Positions 8,411 to 17,950 of a DNA stretch of 64,000 nt are shown here, one piece after another (the first letter of the stretch is position 1; each line of letters starts with the position of its first letter). The translations under genes and the position numbers were made by a program. The DNA is taken from the NCBI GenBank assembly GCA_965603355.1, contig CBFDCQ010000006.1:1-64000 (forward strand), in the 5' to 3' direction. Source of the stretch: CBFDCQ01 sp965603355 (GTDB taxonomy: Bacteria > Hydrogenedentota > CAZGCA01 > CBFDCQ01). Under the pieces are notes generated by a model that saw only the letters and a list, made by a program, of their open reading frames with translations, did not search any database and had not been told where the DNA came from.

Positions 8411-9095
8411 CCCGAATCCGACGACCATAGCTATAGACGGCCCAGCCGGTGCCGGAAAGAGCACCGTTGCGAGACTTGTCGCGCGGAAACTCGCCTATAC
8501 CTATCTCGATACCGGCGCTATGTACCGCGCGATGACGTGGCAGGCGATACACGAAAAGGTGAATCTTGACGATGAGGAGGCGCTCACGCAACTGGCGCAG
8601 CGCGTGCGCGTTGAGCTTGTACCGGACGAACACGGCACCCGCGTGTTTGTGGGCGGACGAGAGGTCACAGACGAAATAAGGTCGCCGGAAGTGACAGACA
8701 AGATTCACCTCATTGACAAGGTGCCCGGCGTGAGGCAGGTCATGGTTCAGATTCAGCGTGACTTTGGGCGCGCTGGAAGAATCGTGGCCGAGGGACGCGA
8801 TATGGGTACCGTGGTGTTCCCGGATGCGGCCTGCAAGGTATATCTTGACGCCGGCGTCGACGAACGCGCTCGAAGACGCTTGCACGACATGGAGCAACGC
8901 GGCGTGGATGCGAGACTCGACGATGTGAAGAGGGATATAATGGCGCGCGACGAAAAAACCCTGCAACGCAAGATCGCACCCTTGCGACAAGCTGAGGATG
9001 CCGTCCGACTGGACACTACCAACCTCTCAACGGATGAGGTTGTGAACAGAATATGCGCGATAGCCGAATCGAGGCAGCGCGAAAGTTCGATTTAG
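8403..9095 (+). CDS. cmk: Cytidylate kinase
   Basis: 230 residues, the normal size. It phosphorylates CMP and dCMP with ATP. The P-loop GPAGAGKST is at residues 13-21, followed by the nucleotide-binding DTGAMYRAMTW. The AEGRDMGTVVFPDA block near residue 125 and the LID arginines (DERARRR) are in place. The ATG overlaps the end of deoB, indicating translational coupling. The gene is part of the deoB-cmk-recJ-rel run. Confidence 0.96.
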   Translation: MDNPNPTTIAIDGPAGAGKSTVARLVARKLAYTYLDTGAMYRAMTWQAIHEKVNLDDEEALTQLAQRVRVELVPDEHGTRVFVGGREVTDEIRSPEVTDKIHLIDKVPGVRQVMVQIQRDFGRAGRIVAEGRDMGTVVFPDAACKVYLDAGVDERARRRLHDMEQRGVDARLDDVKRDIMARDEKTLQRKIAPLRQAEDAVRLDTTNLSTDEVVNRICAIAESRQRESSI

Positions 9096-9161
9096 TGGGG
9101 AGACGGATTGCTCCGCGTTGGGCGGGGCGTGTTTCGCCCCTGAACCGTTTGGGAGAAAACC

Positions 9162-10835
9162 TTGAAGAAGCGATGGAAGATAGTACCCGTTGACCAAAAC
9201 GCGGTTGCCGCCATGGAATCCGCGACAGGCCTGTCGCCGGCAGCGTGTCGAGTGCTTGTCGCACGCGGGATCAATACCGCAGAAGAAGCACAAGCGTTTC
9301 TTGCTGGCGACCTCCAGGGACTGCACGACCCGTTCCTCATGAAAGATATGGATAAGGCGGTCGAGCGAGTGAAAGAAGCGATACGGTCGCGAGAGCGAAT
9401 TCTGATCTACGGCGATTACGATGCCGACGGCATTTCCGCTACCGCGCTTCTGATGCACAACCTTGACGAGCTCGGCGCAAATCTCTCGTATTACATACCG
9501 GATCGGCTCTCGGAGGGCTACGGCCTTAACAGGGACCGTATACGTTGGGCGCACGAGGTGGATACCAGACTGATCATCTGTGTCGATAGCGGCGTATCGT
9601 CGCATGAAGACATTGCGTTTGCGCGTGAGACGGGCATAGACGTTATCGTCGCGGACCACCACGAACCGCCCGAGGGTGAGCTGCCGCCCGCGGTGGCCGT
9701 TCTCGACCCGAAAAGGCGCGACAGCACCTATCCTTTCAGGGATCTGTCCGCGGTGGGCGTTGCGTTCAAACTCTATCAAGGGCTGACCGGTGAGACGAAA
9801 GGGCTCGACCTGGTCGCACTCGGTACAATTGCCGATGTCGTCCCGCTGTTGGGCGAAAACAGGACGCTCGTTCGATCCGGACTTGAGGAGATAAATGCGC
9901 GAAGAAGAACCGGGGTCGAACAGCTTATAGCCGTGTCCGGGCTGGGCGAGAAAACTCTTAACGCATACAACATTGCGTTCCAATTGGCGCCGCGAATCAA
10001 CGCGGCGGGAAGGGTCGGTTCCGCTAACGTGGGAGTGCAGCTTCTCCTCACCAACTCCGTTCAAGCCGCTGCGGGGATTGCCAAAACACTCGACAGCGAG
10101 AACAAGAAGCGTCGCGGCATCGAGGGTCAAATTCTCGAGCAGGCGGGCGCGATCCTCTCCGAAACCTTCTCCAGCTCGCAACGCGCCATCGTGCTCGCGG
10201 ACGACAGGTGGCATTCAGGAGTCATCGGCATAGCGGCATCTCGGTTGGTCGACCGGTATTACCGCCCGACGGCGCTCATAGGCCTTGCCGATAACATGGG
10301 AAAAGGGTCCGCACGAAGCATCGCAGGATTCGACATCCACGCCGCTCTCCGCTCGTGCGAAGATCTGCTCGAGACTTTCGGTGGACACCGCCTGGCGGCA
10401 GGGTTTACAATCAAAGCGGAGATGGTCGACCAGCTGCGTGACAGGATCGAACGCCTGGCGGCCGAAGGTATACCCGAAGAGAAGCTCGTGCCGGAACTGA
10501 CGATAGACGCCGTTGTCAGGCTCGATGAAATAGACGGCGCATTAGTCGAGCAGTTCGAGAAGTTCAGACCCTTTGGAGCGGGAAATCGGCGGCCGGTGCT
10601 TGCGTGCGAGGGTGTAGAAACCGTCGGAACTGCAGATGTTCTCAAAGGGGAACACCTGAAGTTCCGTGTCAGACAGAACGGAGTCTGGCGAGCCGTGATA
10701 GGTTTTGGGATGGCCGACCGACACGACGCAATGACCGGTTGCGACACCTTCGATATAGCTGTTACGCCGCAAATCAACAAGTGGCGCGACAGAAGACAGA
10801 TACAGTTGATACTCAAAGACATGAAGCTGGACTGA
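9162..10835 (+). CDS. recJ: Single-stranded-DNA-specific 5'-3' exonuclease RecJ
   Basis: 557 residues from a TTG start at 9162 with GGGAGAAAACC upstream. RecJ degrades single-stranded DNA in RecFOR recombination, mismatch repair and base excision repair. The DHH-phosphoesterase motifs are all visible: IYGDYDADGISATALL (motif I), CVDSGVS (motif II), VADHHEPPE (the DHH triad, about residue 164), and FGGHRLAAGFTIK of the DHHA1 domain near residue 405. The C-terminal OB-fold region (FGAGNRRPVLACEGV) is intact. It lies 66 nt after cmk and 4 nt before rel. Confidence 0.96.
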   Translation: MKKRWKIVPVDQNAVAAMESATGLSPAACRVLVARGINTAEEAQAFLAGDLQGLHDPFLMKDMDKAVERVKEAIRSRERILIYGDYDADGISATALLMHNLDELGANLSYYIPDRLSEGYGLNRDRIRWAHEVDTRLIICVDSGVSSHEDIAFARETGIDVIVADHHEPPEGELPPAVAVLDPKRRDSTYPFRDLSAVGVAFKLYQGLTGETKGLDLVALGTIADVVPLLGENRTLVRSGLEEINARRRTGVEQLIAVSGLGEKTLNAYNIAFQLAPRINAAGRVGSANVGVQLLLTNSVQAAAGIAKTLDSENKKRRGIEGQILEQAGAILSETFSSSQRAIVLADDRWHSGVIGIAASRLVDRYYRPTALIGLADNMGKGSARSIAGFDIHAALRSCEDLLETFGGHRLAAGFTIKAEMVDQLRDRIERLAAEGIPEEKLVPELTIDAVVRLDEIDGALVEQFEKFRPFGAGNRRPVLACEGVETVGTADVLKGEHLKFRVRQNGVWRAVIGFGMADRHDAMTGCDTFDIAVTPQINKWRDRRQIQLILKDMKLD

Positions 10836-10839
10836 CGAG

Positions 10840-12876
10840 ATGGATCAGGAACTACGCTCGCTTATAGAATCCCTTCGAGGGTACACCGCAGCGGTCGACG
10901 ACGCCCTGCTGCAGCGGGCGTACGACTTTGCCAAACAGGCACACGCAGGTCAAACGCGTCTTTCGGGCGCCCCCTACTTCTCACATTGCGTCGAGGTAGC
11001 GCGAACACTGACACGACTGGAGCTGGACTGCACCACCGTCGCTGCCGGGCTGCTCCACGACGTCGTCGAGGATACCGACTATTCCATATCCGACGTGGCC
11101 GAGAGATTCGGCAAGGAGATTGCCCTGCTGGTGGGAGGCGTAACCAACATAAGCGCTCTGAGGTTCAAGTCCACCGAGGAACATCAGGCGGAGAATCTCC
11201 GCAAAATGCTCATAGCAATGGCCAAGGACATAAGGGTCATTCTGATAAAGCTCGCTGACAGAGCTCACAATATGAGAACTCTTTCCGCGTTGCCGCCCGA
11301 GAAGATCCGGCGTATATCAAAGGACACCATTGACATATACGCGCCGCTGGCCCACCGACTCGGAATGGCTCGGATCAAGTGGGAACTCGAGGACGCAGCA
11401 TTCAGATACCTCGAACCTGAGGCGTATCACGACCTCGCTCAAAGGGTGGCGTCAAAACGCGAGGAAAGAGAACAGTATATCAGGGACACAGCGCAGTTTC
11501 TCCAGCGGAAGCTCGAAGAAGCGGGTGTAGCCGCCCAAGTTACCGGTAGACCGAAACACCTCTACAGCGTCCATAAGAAGATGCGTGAACAAGGCAGGGA
11601 GTTTGAACACGTGTACGACCTGCTTGCGTTGCGTATCATAACCGACACCGTCGCCGATTGTTACGCGGCTCTTGGGGTTGTCCATAACCTGTGGACGCCC
11701 GTGCCAGGCAGGTTCAAGGATTTCATCGCCGTGCCTAAATCGAACATGTACCAGTCAATACACGCCACGGTAATGCGCGAGGTCGGAGAACCGCTCGAAA
11801 TACAAATTCGCACTCGCGAGATGCACCGTACCGCCGAGCAGGGTATTGCGGCTCACTGGAAATACAAAGAGGGCGTGAGAAGGACGGACGAACGGCTGGA
11901 CCAACAACTCGCGTGGTTCAGACAAATGATCGAGTGGCTTCAGGACCCTGAGGATTCGGGCGATTTCATCGAGAGCGTCAAGGGAGACCTCTTCTCAAAC
12001 GAGGTCTACGTGTTCACTCCAAAGGGCGAGGTGAAGGTCTTGCCGAAAGGATCCACACCGATAGACTTCGCATACAGCGTCCACACTGATATAGGCGACC
12101 ACTGCGCCGGAGCCAAGGTGAACGCAAAGATGGTGCCGCTCAGGTACAACCTGAAGCACGGCGATGTCGTCGAGATCATCACCTCTAAGGCGCAGTCGCC
12201 TCACCGGGACTGGCTGGACGCTGTCAAAACGTCCAAAGCCAAGAGCAAGATCAGACGTGCAGTAAGGGAAGGCGAGGAAGAAACCGCTGGAAAGCAAGTG
12301 GAACGGGGCACGACGGCTCCTCCCCGACCGGCCGAGCCAACTGTGAGACCCTCAAGGGCGATCCGCACCGACGATGCCGCCCGGGAAAAGCTCATCCTGA
12401 TCGAGGGCAAAGGCGGTATAGCGGTTCGCTTCGGTAAGTGCTGCAATCCCGTTCCCGGCGAGGATGTCGTCGGATACGTCACCATCGGTCGAGGTCTCAC
12501 AGTTCACAGAGCCGGATGTACCAGCGTCCACCGCGGGCGGCACAATCCAAAACGGTTCGTCAGCGCCGGCTGGGTCCGCGACGGAAAAGGAACCGTGATA
12601 GCGGGCGTCCGAGTAATGTGCATTGACCGACCGAACCTTCTGGCCGATATCCTCAACTCGTTTAGCGGGCACGCCGTCAACCTTCAGCATGTAAGGACTT
12701 ATCCGGTGCAGGACAATAAAGGTATGGTCGATCTGGTATTCGAGCTGAACGACGAGAAACAGCTCGACAAGATCACCTCCGCCGTCCATCAGGTCAGCGG
12801 GATTACGGCGGTGAGATCCTTGAAAGAGGTCGAAAGACAGATAGGTGCCCATCGCAAAGGCACCACGGCGCCCTGA
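10840..12876 (+). CDS. rel: Bifunctional (p)ppGpp synthetase/hydrolase, RelA/SpoT family
   Basis: 678 residues, with every domain of a long RSH enzyme. The N-terminal HD hydrolase carries SHCVEV and AAGLLHDVVEDT (residues about 47-75). The synthetase domain has GRPKHLYSVHKKM, YDLLALRIITD and the RFKDFIAVPKSNMYQSIH block. The TGS domain includes VFTPKGEVKVLPKGSTPIDF. The zinc-finger-like region has FGKCCNPVPGEDVVGY, and the C-terminal ACT domain starts at VRVMCIDRPNLLADIL. Because the HD catalytic residues are present, it should both make and degrade the alarmone. It follows recJ by 4 nt, a neighbourhood also seen in other bacteria. Confidence 0.96.
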   Translation: MDQELRSLIESLRGYTAAVDDALLQRAYDFAKQAHAGQTRLSGAPYFSHCVEVARTLTRLELDCTTVAAGLLHDVVEDTDYSISDVAERFGKEIALLVGGVTNISALRFKSTEEHQAENLRKMLIAMAKDIRVILIKLADRAHNMRTLSALPPEKIRRISKDTIDIYAPLAHRLGMARIKWELEDAAFRYLEPEAYHDLAQRVASKREEREQYIRDTAQFLQRKLEEAGVAAQVTGRPKHLYSVHKKMREQGREFEHVYDLLALRIITDTVADCYAALGVVHNLWTPVPGRFKDFIAVPKSNMYQSIHATVMREVGEPLEIQIRTREMHRTAEQGIAAHWKYKEGVRRTDERLDQQLAWFRQMIEWLQDPEDSGDFIESVKGDLFSNEVYVFTPKGEVKVLPKGSTPIDFAYSVHTDIGDHCAGAKVNAKMVPLRYNLKHGDVVEIITSKAQSPHRDWLDAVKTSKAKSKIRRAVREGEEETAGKQVERGTTAPPRPAEPTVRPSRAIRTDDAAREKLILIEGKGGIAVRFGKCCNPVPGEDVVGYVTIGRGLTVHRAGCTSVHRGRHNPKRFVSAGWVRDGKGTVIAGVRVMCIDRPNLLADILNSFSGHAVNLQHVRTYPVQDNKGMVDLVFELNDEKQLDKITSAVHQVSGITAVRSLKEVERQIGAHRKGTTAP

Positions 12877-12923
12877 ACGGAACGCACTTCAAAGGCAGCA
12901 TCACATGACTCGTTCCCGCCTCG

Positions 12924-13295
12924 CTACCTGTTTCGACTTGGCTGGTAGATGCCGCGATCCTTGGCGTATTCAGTCAGCTTGTTCAGCAGATTGTAGAATG
13001 AACGCGTATGGTTCGTGTGCCGGCAGTGACACAGCTCGTGGAGCATCGTCGAGATAAGCGCACTGTGCTTCCTCAGTTTGCCCGTCCTCAGGTTATGCAA
13101 CCGTATACGTATGACTTTTCCCGACTCCCGGTTGAACCCGTACAGGCTCTTGTCGCTGCTTGGTCCCAGCTGCCCATAATGCAGCTTGAACCGCTTGCAG
13201 ATCGGCTCGACATCTCGTGCAATGCGGTCCAGTGCAGCGCGCACCGTCTGCTCGTCCAGCACACCGCTGTGGTTGTCGTTCTGCTTCTTCGCCAC
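12924..13295 (-). CDS. Small WLM/SprT-like zinc metalloprotease
   Basis: 123 residues if translation starts at the GTG at 13295, which has GAGGTGG six bases upstream; the frame continues to a TTG at 13361, but that TTG is better explained as the -35 box of the promoter. The core is MLHELCHCRHTNHTRSFYNL: HExxH plus a third histidine ten residues on and a conserved H/F pair, closely resembling the WLM (Wss1-like) metalloprotease family, related to SprT/Spartan. WLM proteins cut proteins crosslinked to DNA in eukaryotes; bacterial members are poorly studied. It stands alone, convergent with rel. Confidence 0.7.
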   Translation of the reverse strand: MAKKQNDNHSGVLDEQTVRAALDRIARDVEPICKRFKLHYGQLGPSSDKSLYGFNRESGKVIRIRLHNLRTGKLRKHSALISTMLHELCHCRHTNHTRSFYNLLNKLTEYAKDRGIYQPSRNR

Positions 13296-13332
13296 CGTTC
13301 GCCACCTCGGATCGCAGAAAAGGCCCGCGTGA

Positions 13333-13361
13333 ATATAAACCAAGTCCATCCGGTATGTCAA
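13333..13361 (-). promoter_or_regulatory. Promoter of the WLM-like protease gene
   Basis: TTGACA (13361-13356), 17 nt, TTATAT (13338-13333) read on the minus strand. It is a consensus -35 with a good -10. Transcription would begin near 13326, so the upstream in-frame TTG and ATG codons could not be used; this decides the start at 13295. Confidence 0.7.
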
Positions 13362-13414
13362 ATTGTAGTAAGGTTCACTCTCGCGGGAGTGACGGGATCA
13401 CGCAGCCCGCCAGT

Positions 13415-14377
13415 TCAGTAAGGCATTTCTTCTGGCAGGTTATCCGGGAAGATCTCTACTCCGTAAGACTCCCTGAGGTCAGCGAAGAACTTCACTTGAG
13501 CCTGCTGGGCCTTTTCGAACAACAACCGCTGTCCTATCCAATTCCGCACCTCATTCAGAGGCATCTCTCGAGGCGCCCGCCGCTCGATCAACTGCACGAT
13601 GTCGAACTCGGCGCCCCTCCCGACCGGCCCCAACATGTCGCCCGGCTCGGCTGCTCTAATCGCATCATTCAGCTCCTGCGGCCCCACTTCTGCCAAGGCC
13701 ATCGCGCCCTCTCCGGCCTTGCCCTCGGTCTCTGCAGCGCTTTTGCGCACGATCTCCGCGAAATCCTCGCCGGCACGCGTCCTTTCCAGAATCTTCTGCG
13801 CTTCTTCCATACTCGCACATGTAACGAACCTCATGAGAACGCTCTCCGGTTCAACGAAACTAGCTTTGCTCGCCTCGTAGACCTCTGCAATCTCCTCGTC
13901 GGATACCTTGAGCCCGGGCGGTATAGCTTGCTGCTGCAACTTCGCCAGCCTGATTTCGATTGCGATATTCTCACGCTGGTTAGGCATGGCATGTCCATGG
14001 TCGTGACCCGCACCGTCAACTGGGCCGTAGTCCCCCAGCGCTTCAGGATTGATGTCCTGGATACCTCTGCGCTGCATCTCCCTGTCGACCTCCTCGTCGG
14101 TAGCCTGTATACCCCTCTTATCAACTTCCTTCAGAAGGATATTCCTGGCAACCATCTGTTGAAGCTTCTGAAGTTTGGCCTGCTTGGACTTCGTCTTATA
14201 GCGCTCTTCGATCGGCAACTGCTGAATGTAACTGTCGAGATCCCCGCGAGTGATCGCTTCATCACCGATTCGGGCTACCTTGACCCTGCTCTCGTCAGTG
14301 ATAAGTCCGCACGCGCCCACCGCGCCACCGAGCAAAAACACTAGTAAGGAAAACAGACGCAATCTCAACGTCATCAT
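13415..14377 (-). CDS. Parvulin-type peptidyl-prolyl isomerase / SurA-PrsA-like foldase lipoprotein
   Basis: 320 residues from the ATG pair at 14377/14374, preceded by AAAGGTGG. The signal peptide ends LLGGAVGAC, an acceptable lipobox, so the protein is probably a periplasmic lipoprotein. Residues about 35-150 have the SurA/PrsA N-terminal helical chaperone pattern (VKVARIGDEAITRGDLDSYI, then QMVARNILLKEVDKRGI). Residues about 175-300 correspond to a parvulin rotamase domain (MRFVTCASMEEAQKILERTR, AGEDFAEIVRKSA, GDMLGPVGRG, FDIVQLIER). It likely helps fold outer-membrane proteins such as the barrel at 17951-18970. A PrsA-type assignment and a SurA-type assignment cannot be separated by eye. 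Confidence 0.8.
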   Translation of the reverse strand: MMTLRLRLFSLLVFLLGGAVGACGLITDESRVKVARIGDEAITRGDLDSYIQQLPIEERYKTKSKQAKLQKLQQMVARNILLKEVDKRGIQATDEEVDREMQRRGIQDINPEALGDYGPVDGAGHDHGHAMPNQRENIAIEIRLAKLQQQAIPPGLKVSDEEIAEVYEASKASFVEPESVLMRFVTCASMEEAQKILERTRAGEDFAEIVRKSAAETEGKAGEGAMALAEVGPQELNDAIRAAEPGDMLGPVGRGAEFDIVQLIERRAPREMPLNEVRNWIGQRLLFEKAQQAQVKFFADLRESYGVEIFPDNLPEEMPY

Positions 14378-14589
14378 TATGGCCACCTTTATCCAGAACT
14401 CGCTTCGGTTTCGTCTCCTCACACTTTAGCAGATTACTCGCCACTGCGCAAGAAAAAAACTGCCGCCAAGGCCGTATTTCCGACAATCTCGATGAGCATA
14501 GCGCGGCCTAAAGGTGACATGACGGTTCCTTCTCCACGGAGCCGCGACTCGCCGCCCGGCAAAGGCCGCGCACTCATCCAAAAAAGGGG

Positions 14590-14618
14590 TTGCCAAAACC
14601 GGCCTGATTCGGTACAAT
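14590..14618 (+). promoter_or_regulatory. Promoter of HNH endonuclease gene
   Basis: TTGCCA (14590-14595), 17 nt, TACAAT (14613-14618), 35 nt before the ATG at 14654. Confidence 0.6.
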
Positions 14619-14653
14619 ACGGTCAGGGAGGTTTATCAAAGAAGGGTTGTGTC

Positions 14654-15244
14654 ATGCTGTCAGCGAATGTTCTCGTTCTGAACAGGTCATGGATCGCTGT
14701 GCACATCGCAACCGTGCGCAGAGCGCTGAGCCTCGTCTACCGGGGGGCCGCCAAGGTCGTCGCGACCGATACTTACGCCACGTACGATTTCGAGAGATGG
14801 AAGCAACTTTCGCGGGCCGCTCAGTGCGACTACATCTGCACGGTCAACTTCAAGGTCAAGGTCCCGGAGATCATAGTCCTGAACCTCTTCAACGATTTTT
14901 ACCGCAAGGACGTCAAGTTCTCGAGGCGCAACATCTTTGAACGTGACCGCAACACATGCCAGTACTGCGGCAAGAGGTTCAGCAAAATGGATCTCACTAT
15001 TGACCACGTGGTACCGCGCGCTCGAGGCGGCAGGGATTCGTGGGGTAACCTTGTGCTGGCTTGCGTGAAGTGCAACGTCAGGAAGGGCGACAGGCTGCTT
15101 GAGGAAGCCGGATTTAAACTGATTCGACATCCTACAAAACCGGCATGGATACCGCACCTCGGCGTGAAGTTGGGCGCGGTCAGGCTCAGGAGTTGGGAGA
15201 AGTTCGTCAATATGGCGTACTGGGACGTCGAGTTGAGAGAATGA
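14654..15244 (+). CDS. HNH endonuclease
   Basis: 196 residues from ATG 14654, with AGAAGGG eight bases upstream and a promoter at 14590-14618; the frame remains open further upstream but would have to cross the promoter. The HNH nuclease core is clear: CQYCGKRF, then LTIDHVVPRARGGRDSWGNL and ACVKCNVRKGDR, giving the zinc-binding CxxC pairs and the DH/N catalytic residues around residues 105-155. The N-terminal 95 residues (VLVLNRSWIAVHIATVRRAL) match the widespread stand-alone HNH family found in many bacterial chromosomes. The biological role of that family is not established. Confidence 0.88.
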   Translation: MLSANVLVLNRSWIAVHIATVRRALSLVYRGAAKVVATDTYATYDFERWKQLSRAAQCDYICTVNFKVKVPEIIVLNLFNDFYRKDVKFSRRNIFERDRNTCQYCGKRFSKMDLTIDHVVPRARGGRDSWGNLVLACVKCNVRKGDRLLEEAGFKLIRHPTKPAWIPHLGVKLGAVRLRSWEKFVNMAYWDVELRE

Positions 15245-15417
15245 GTCTTCAGCCGTCGCGCCGAACGTCCGCCTGCCAGCGTGACCGAACCCCGCACCGG
15301 GCGGGAACCGAATCTTTGACGGTCCTGTCCCATGTTTTCTGGGCCTTTTGCCCTTACTTTCCCGATTCGGGTTCCTTTTTGGGGCGTTCTGAGTACGCTA
15401 CATGAGATGTAGGTGAA

Positions 15418-17877
15418 ATGTCATCCCGAACATCGACAATCGCAGAGGTTGCCTTACCTTTGCCGATTGATCGTACCTTCCACTACAGCATCCCGACGGG
15501 GCTCCGCAACCGGATCAGGCCCGGCTCGCGGGTCACGGTACCTTTCCAAAGAAGGCTCCTCACAGGATATGTTGTGAGGCTCCTGCAGCGCACCGATGTT
15601 CAGGACGTGAAGGAGATCGCCGACGTACCCGACCCCCAGCCGACGTTCGACGAACATATGCTTGAACTGACGCGCTGGGTCAGCGACTACTACTTCTGCT
15701 CGTGGGGAGAAGCGCTTGCATGCGCCGCACCGCCCGGCGCAATCGTTGAGGGTCAACGCCATTTCCGGCTCAAGACAATGCCGGCGTTCGGGATGGAACT
15801 GTCCAGGCGGGAGCAGGAACTCGTGGCGGTTCTGAACGAACGCGGCGAGCAGAGTCTGGCACAGCTGCAGCGGGCGATAGGTGTACGCGCACTTCAGAAC
15901 CCGCTCAACATGCTCGAGTCTAAAGGGATAATTGAGTCGCGGCACGTCGTGCCCTCCTCGAAGGTCAGACCGAAAAAGGTTCTCTTCGCCTCCGCGCTTG
16001 TCTCACTGGATGATGCTAACCAAACGATCGAGAATCTCCGATCATCGGCGCCTGCGCAGGCGAAACTGCTGGAAACGTTGATCCTGCATCCCGGACCGCA
16101 GCCGGCGGCCGAGATCCTCGACAAGGCGGGCACATCGATGCACGTGCTTCGAGCACTTGAGAGCAAGGGGCTCGTTCTCGTCGCCAAGAAAGAGGTTCTG
16201 CGCACACCCGAGGTAACTACCCTCGGCGGGGAGCAGGACAAAGAAGTCACGCTTACCGACGAACAACAGAAGGCCTTCGACACGATCGCGTTGGCCACCG
16301 GAACCGAGCAGTTCGGAGTGTTTCTGCTCAAGGGTATAACCAGCAGCGGCAAGACGGAGGTTTATCTCCGAACCATTGAACGCGTGCTCGAGAAGGGAAA
16401 AACCGCAATTGTCCTGGTCCCCGAAATATCCCTGACACCGCAAACCGTGGCCAGATTCACCGGAAGATTCGGACAGGGTATCGCCGTGCTCCACAGCAGG
16501 TTGAGCGCCGGCGAACGGTACGACGAGTGGAGACGCATAAAGCGGGGCGACGTTTCAATAGTCGTAGGAGCTAGGTCGGCTGTGTTCGCGCCGTTGCGAA
16601 ACCTCGGCATGGTCGTGGTCGACGAGGAACACGACCACTCGTACAAACAGGCCGACGCACCCCGATATCACGCCAGAGATGTTGCGATAATGCGCGCGAA
16701 AATGTGCAGCGCGGTCGTCGTACTCGGTTCGGCCACCCCGTCGCTCGAGTCCTACCACAACTGCCGGACCGGCAAGTTCATGCTCATTGAGCTCAGTAAA
16801 AGGGTCACCGGACAGCCGTTGCCAACGGTCAGCGTGATAGATATGAGACAACAGGCCCTCGAGATGCACGCAAGACCCGTTATATCGCTTCCTCTCCAGG
16901 ACAAAATAGACGAGAAGCTCGCCAAAGGTGAACAGGTGATGGTGTTTCTCAACCGCCGCGGTTACGCGCCGTTCCTCATGTGTGCAAAGTGCGGCCACGT
17001 ACCGATGTGCCGCAGGTGTTACGTCTCCTTGACCTATCACAAGACGACCGACGTACTCCAGTGCCACTACTGCAATGATTGTCAAGCCGTCCCGCCGGCT
17101 TGTCCCGAATGCCACGAGGGCAAGATGGGATACATGGGTGCGGGAACCCAGAAGACGGAGCAGAACCTGCGCAGTTTTTTCCCCGAAGCCCGCATCGAAA
17201 GGATGGATCTCGATACCACGTCGCGCAAGGGCTCTCACCACAGGATCCTGTCGCGTTTCAGGAACGGCGAGATCGATATACTTGTCGGCACACAGATGAT
17301 AGCCAAAGGACATGATTTTCCCGGAGTGACGCTTGTCGGGGTGGTGTCCGCAGACGTGGCGATCAACATGCCGGATTTCCGTGCCGCTGAACGCGTGTTT
17401 CAGTTGCTGACACAGGTAGCCGGCCGCGCCGGTCGCGGCACCGAGCCCGGAGAGGTGATTATCCAGACGTACAATTGCGAGCATTACAGCATTCAAGCCG
17501 CGTGTACGCACGATTACGATGCGTTCTGCCGCCAGGAGCTTGCCCTGAGGCGGGAGGCGAACTATCCGCCGTTCACGCGTCTCGCACATCTCCTGTTTGA
17601 GGGGCAGAAAGAGGAGGAAGTGGTACGCGTCGCGGGCGTGGTGGGAAGAAAACTCAAGCGAGACCTTTCACGAAAGAAGCTCGCGACCGTCGAGATACTC
17701 GGCCCCGCCCCCGCTCCACTCTCGATGCTTCGCAACCGCCACCGCTGGCACGTAGCGCTGCTATCCCCGAATGTGAAACATATCCGTACGCTGATCACAA
17801 GCGCCAAAGAGACCCACGCCGACGAGAGGACGAAGGTAGCTCTCAAGATCGATATGGATGCCCTCGACATGCTGTAG
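15418..17877 (+). CDS. priA: Primosomal replication restart helicase PriA
   Basis: 819 residues, slightly longer than E. coli PriA (732). It recognises stalled forks and reloads the replicative helicase. Domains in order are the N-terminal 3'-binding domain (LPLPIDRTFHYSIP), a winged-helix-like region, and the helicase with Walker A GITSSGKTEVY (about residue 306) and DEEHDHSYK in motif II. The zinc-binding insert has four CxxC pairs (CAKC, CRRC, CHYC, CPEC, residues about 522-565). Helicase motif VI is QVAGRAGRG, followed by the C-terminal domain. An AGGTGA ribosome site lies immediately before the ATG. It is followed by a bidirectional terminator. Confidence 0.96.
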   Translation: MSSRTSTIAEVALPLPIDRTFHYSIPTGLRNRIRPGSRVTVPFQRRLLTGYVVRLLQRTDVQDVKEIADVPDPQPTFDEHMLELTRWVSDYYFCSWGEALACAAPPGAIVEGQRHFRLKTMPAFGMELSRREQELVAVLNERGEQSLAQLQRAIGVRALQNPLNMLESKGIIESRHVVPSSKVRPKKVLFASALVSLDDANQTIENLRSSAPAQAKLLETLILHPGPQPAAEILDKAGTSMHVLRALESKGLVLVAKKEVLRTPEVTTLGGEQDKEVTLTDEQQKAFDTIALATGTEQFGVFLLKGITSSGKTEVYLRTIERVLEKGKTAIVLVPEISLTPQTVARFTGRFGQGIAVLHSRLSAGERYDEWRRIKRGDVSIVVGARSAVFAPLRNLGMVVVDEEHDHSYKQADAPRYHARDVAIMRAKMCSAVVVLGSATPSLESYHNCRTGKFMLIELSKRVTGQPLPTVSVIDMRQQALEMHARPVISLPLQDKIDEKLAKGEQVMVFLNRRGYAPFLMCAKCGHVPMCRRCYVSLTYHKTTDVLQCHYCNDCQAVPPACPECHEGKMGYMGAGTQKTEQNLRSFFPEARIERMDLDTTSRKGSHHRILSRFRNGEIDILVGTQMIAKGHDFPGVTLVGVVSADVAINMPDFRAAERVFQLLTQVAGRAGRGTEPGEVIIQTYNCEHYSIQAACTHDYDAFCRQELALRREANYPPFTRLAHLLFEGQKEEEVVRVAGVVGRKLKRDLSRKKLATVEILGPAPAPLSMLRNRHRWHVALLSPNVKHIRTLITSAKETHADERTKVALKIDMDALDML

Positions 17878-17894
17878 TGTCGTCCTAAAAACAC

Positions 17895-17920
17895 TAGGGC
17901 GGGCTGTAATGCCCGCCCTA
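17895..17920. terminator. Bidirectional terminator between priA and the barrel protein gene
   Basis: TAGGGCGGGC, TGTAAT, GCCCGCCCTA: a perfect 10-bp stem between convergent genes. On the minus strand it is followed by GTGTTTTTAG. The stem belongs to the same GGGCGGGC/GCCCGCCC family seen at 47560-47686. Confidence 0.75.
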
Positions 17921-17950
17921 TCTAAAAACGTTACGCGCTGAGTTTCGCTA

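Noticed and set aside
13296..13361. TTG at 13361 or ATG at 13349 as the start of the WLM-like protease
   Set aside because: They fall inside a consensus promoter (TTGACA-17-TTATAT); GTG 13295 has a well-placed GAGGTGG.
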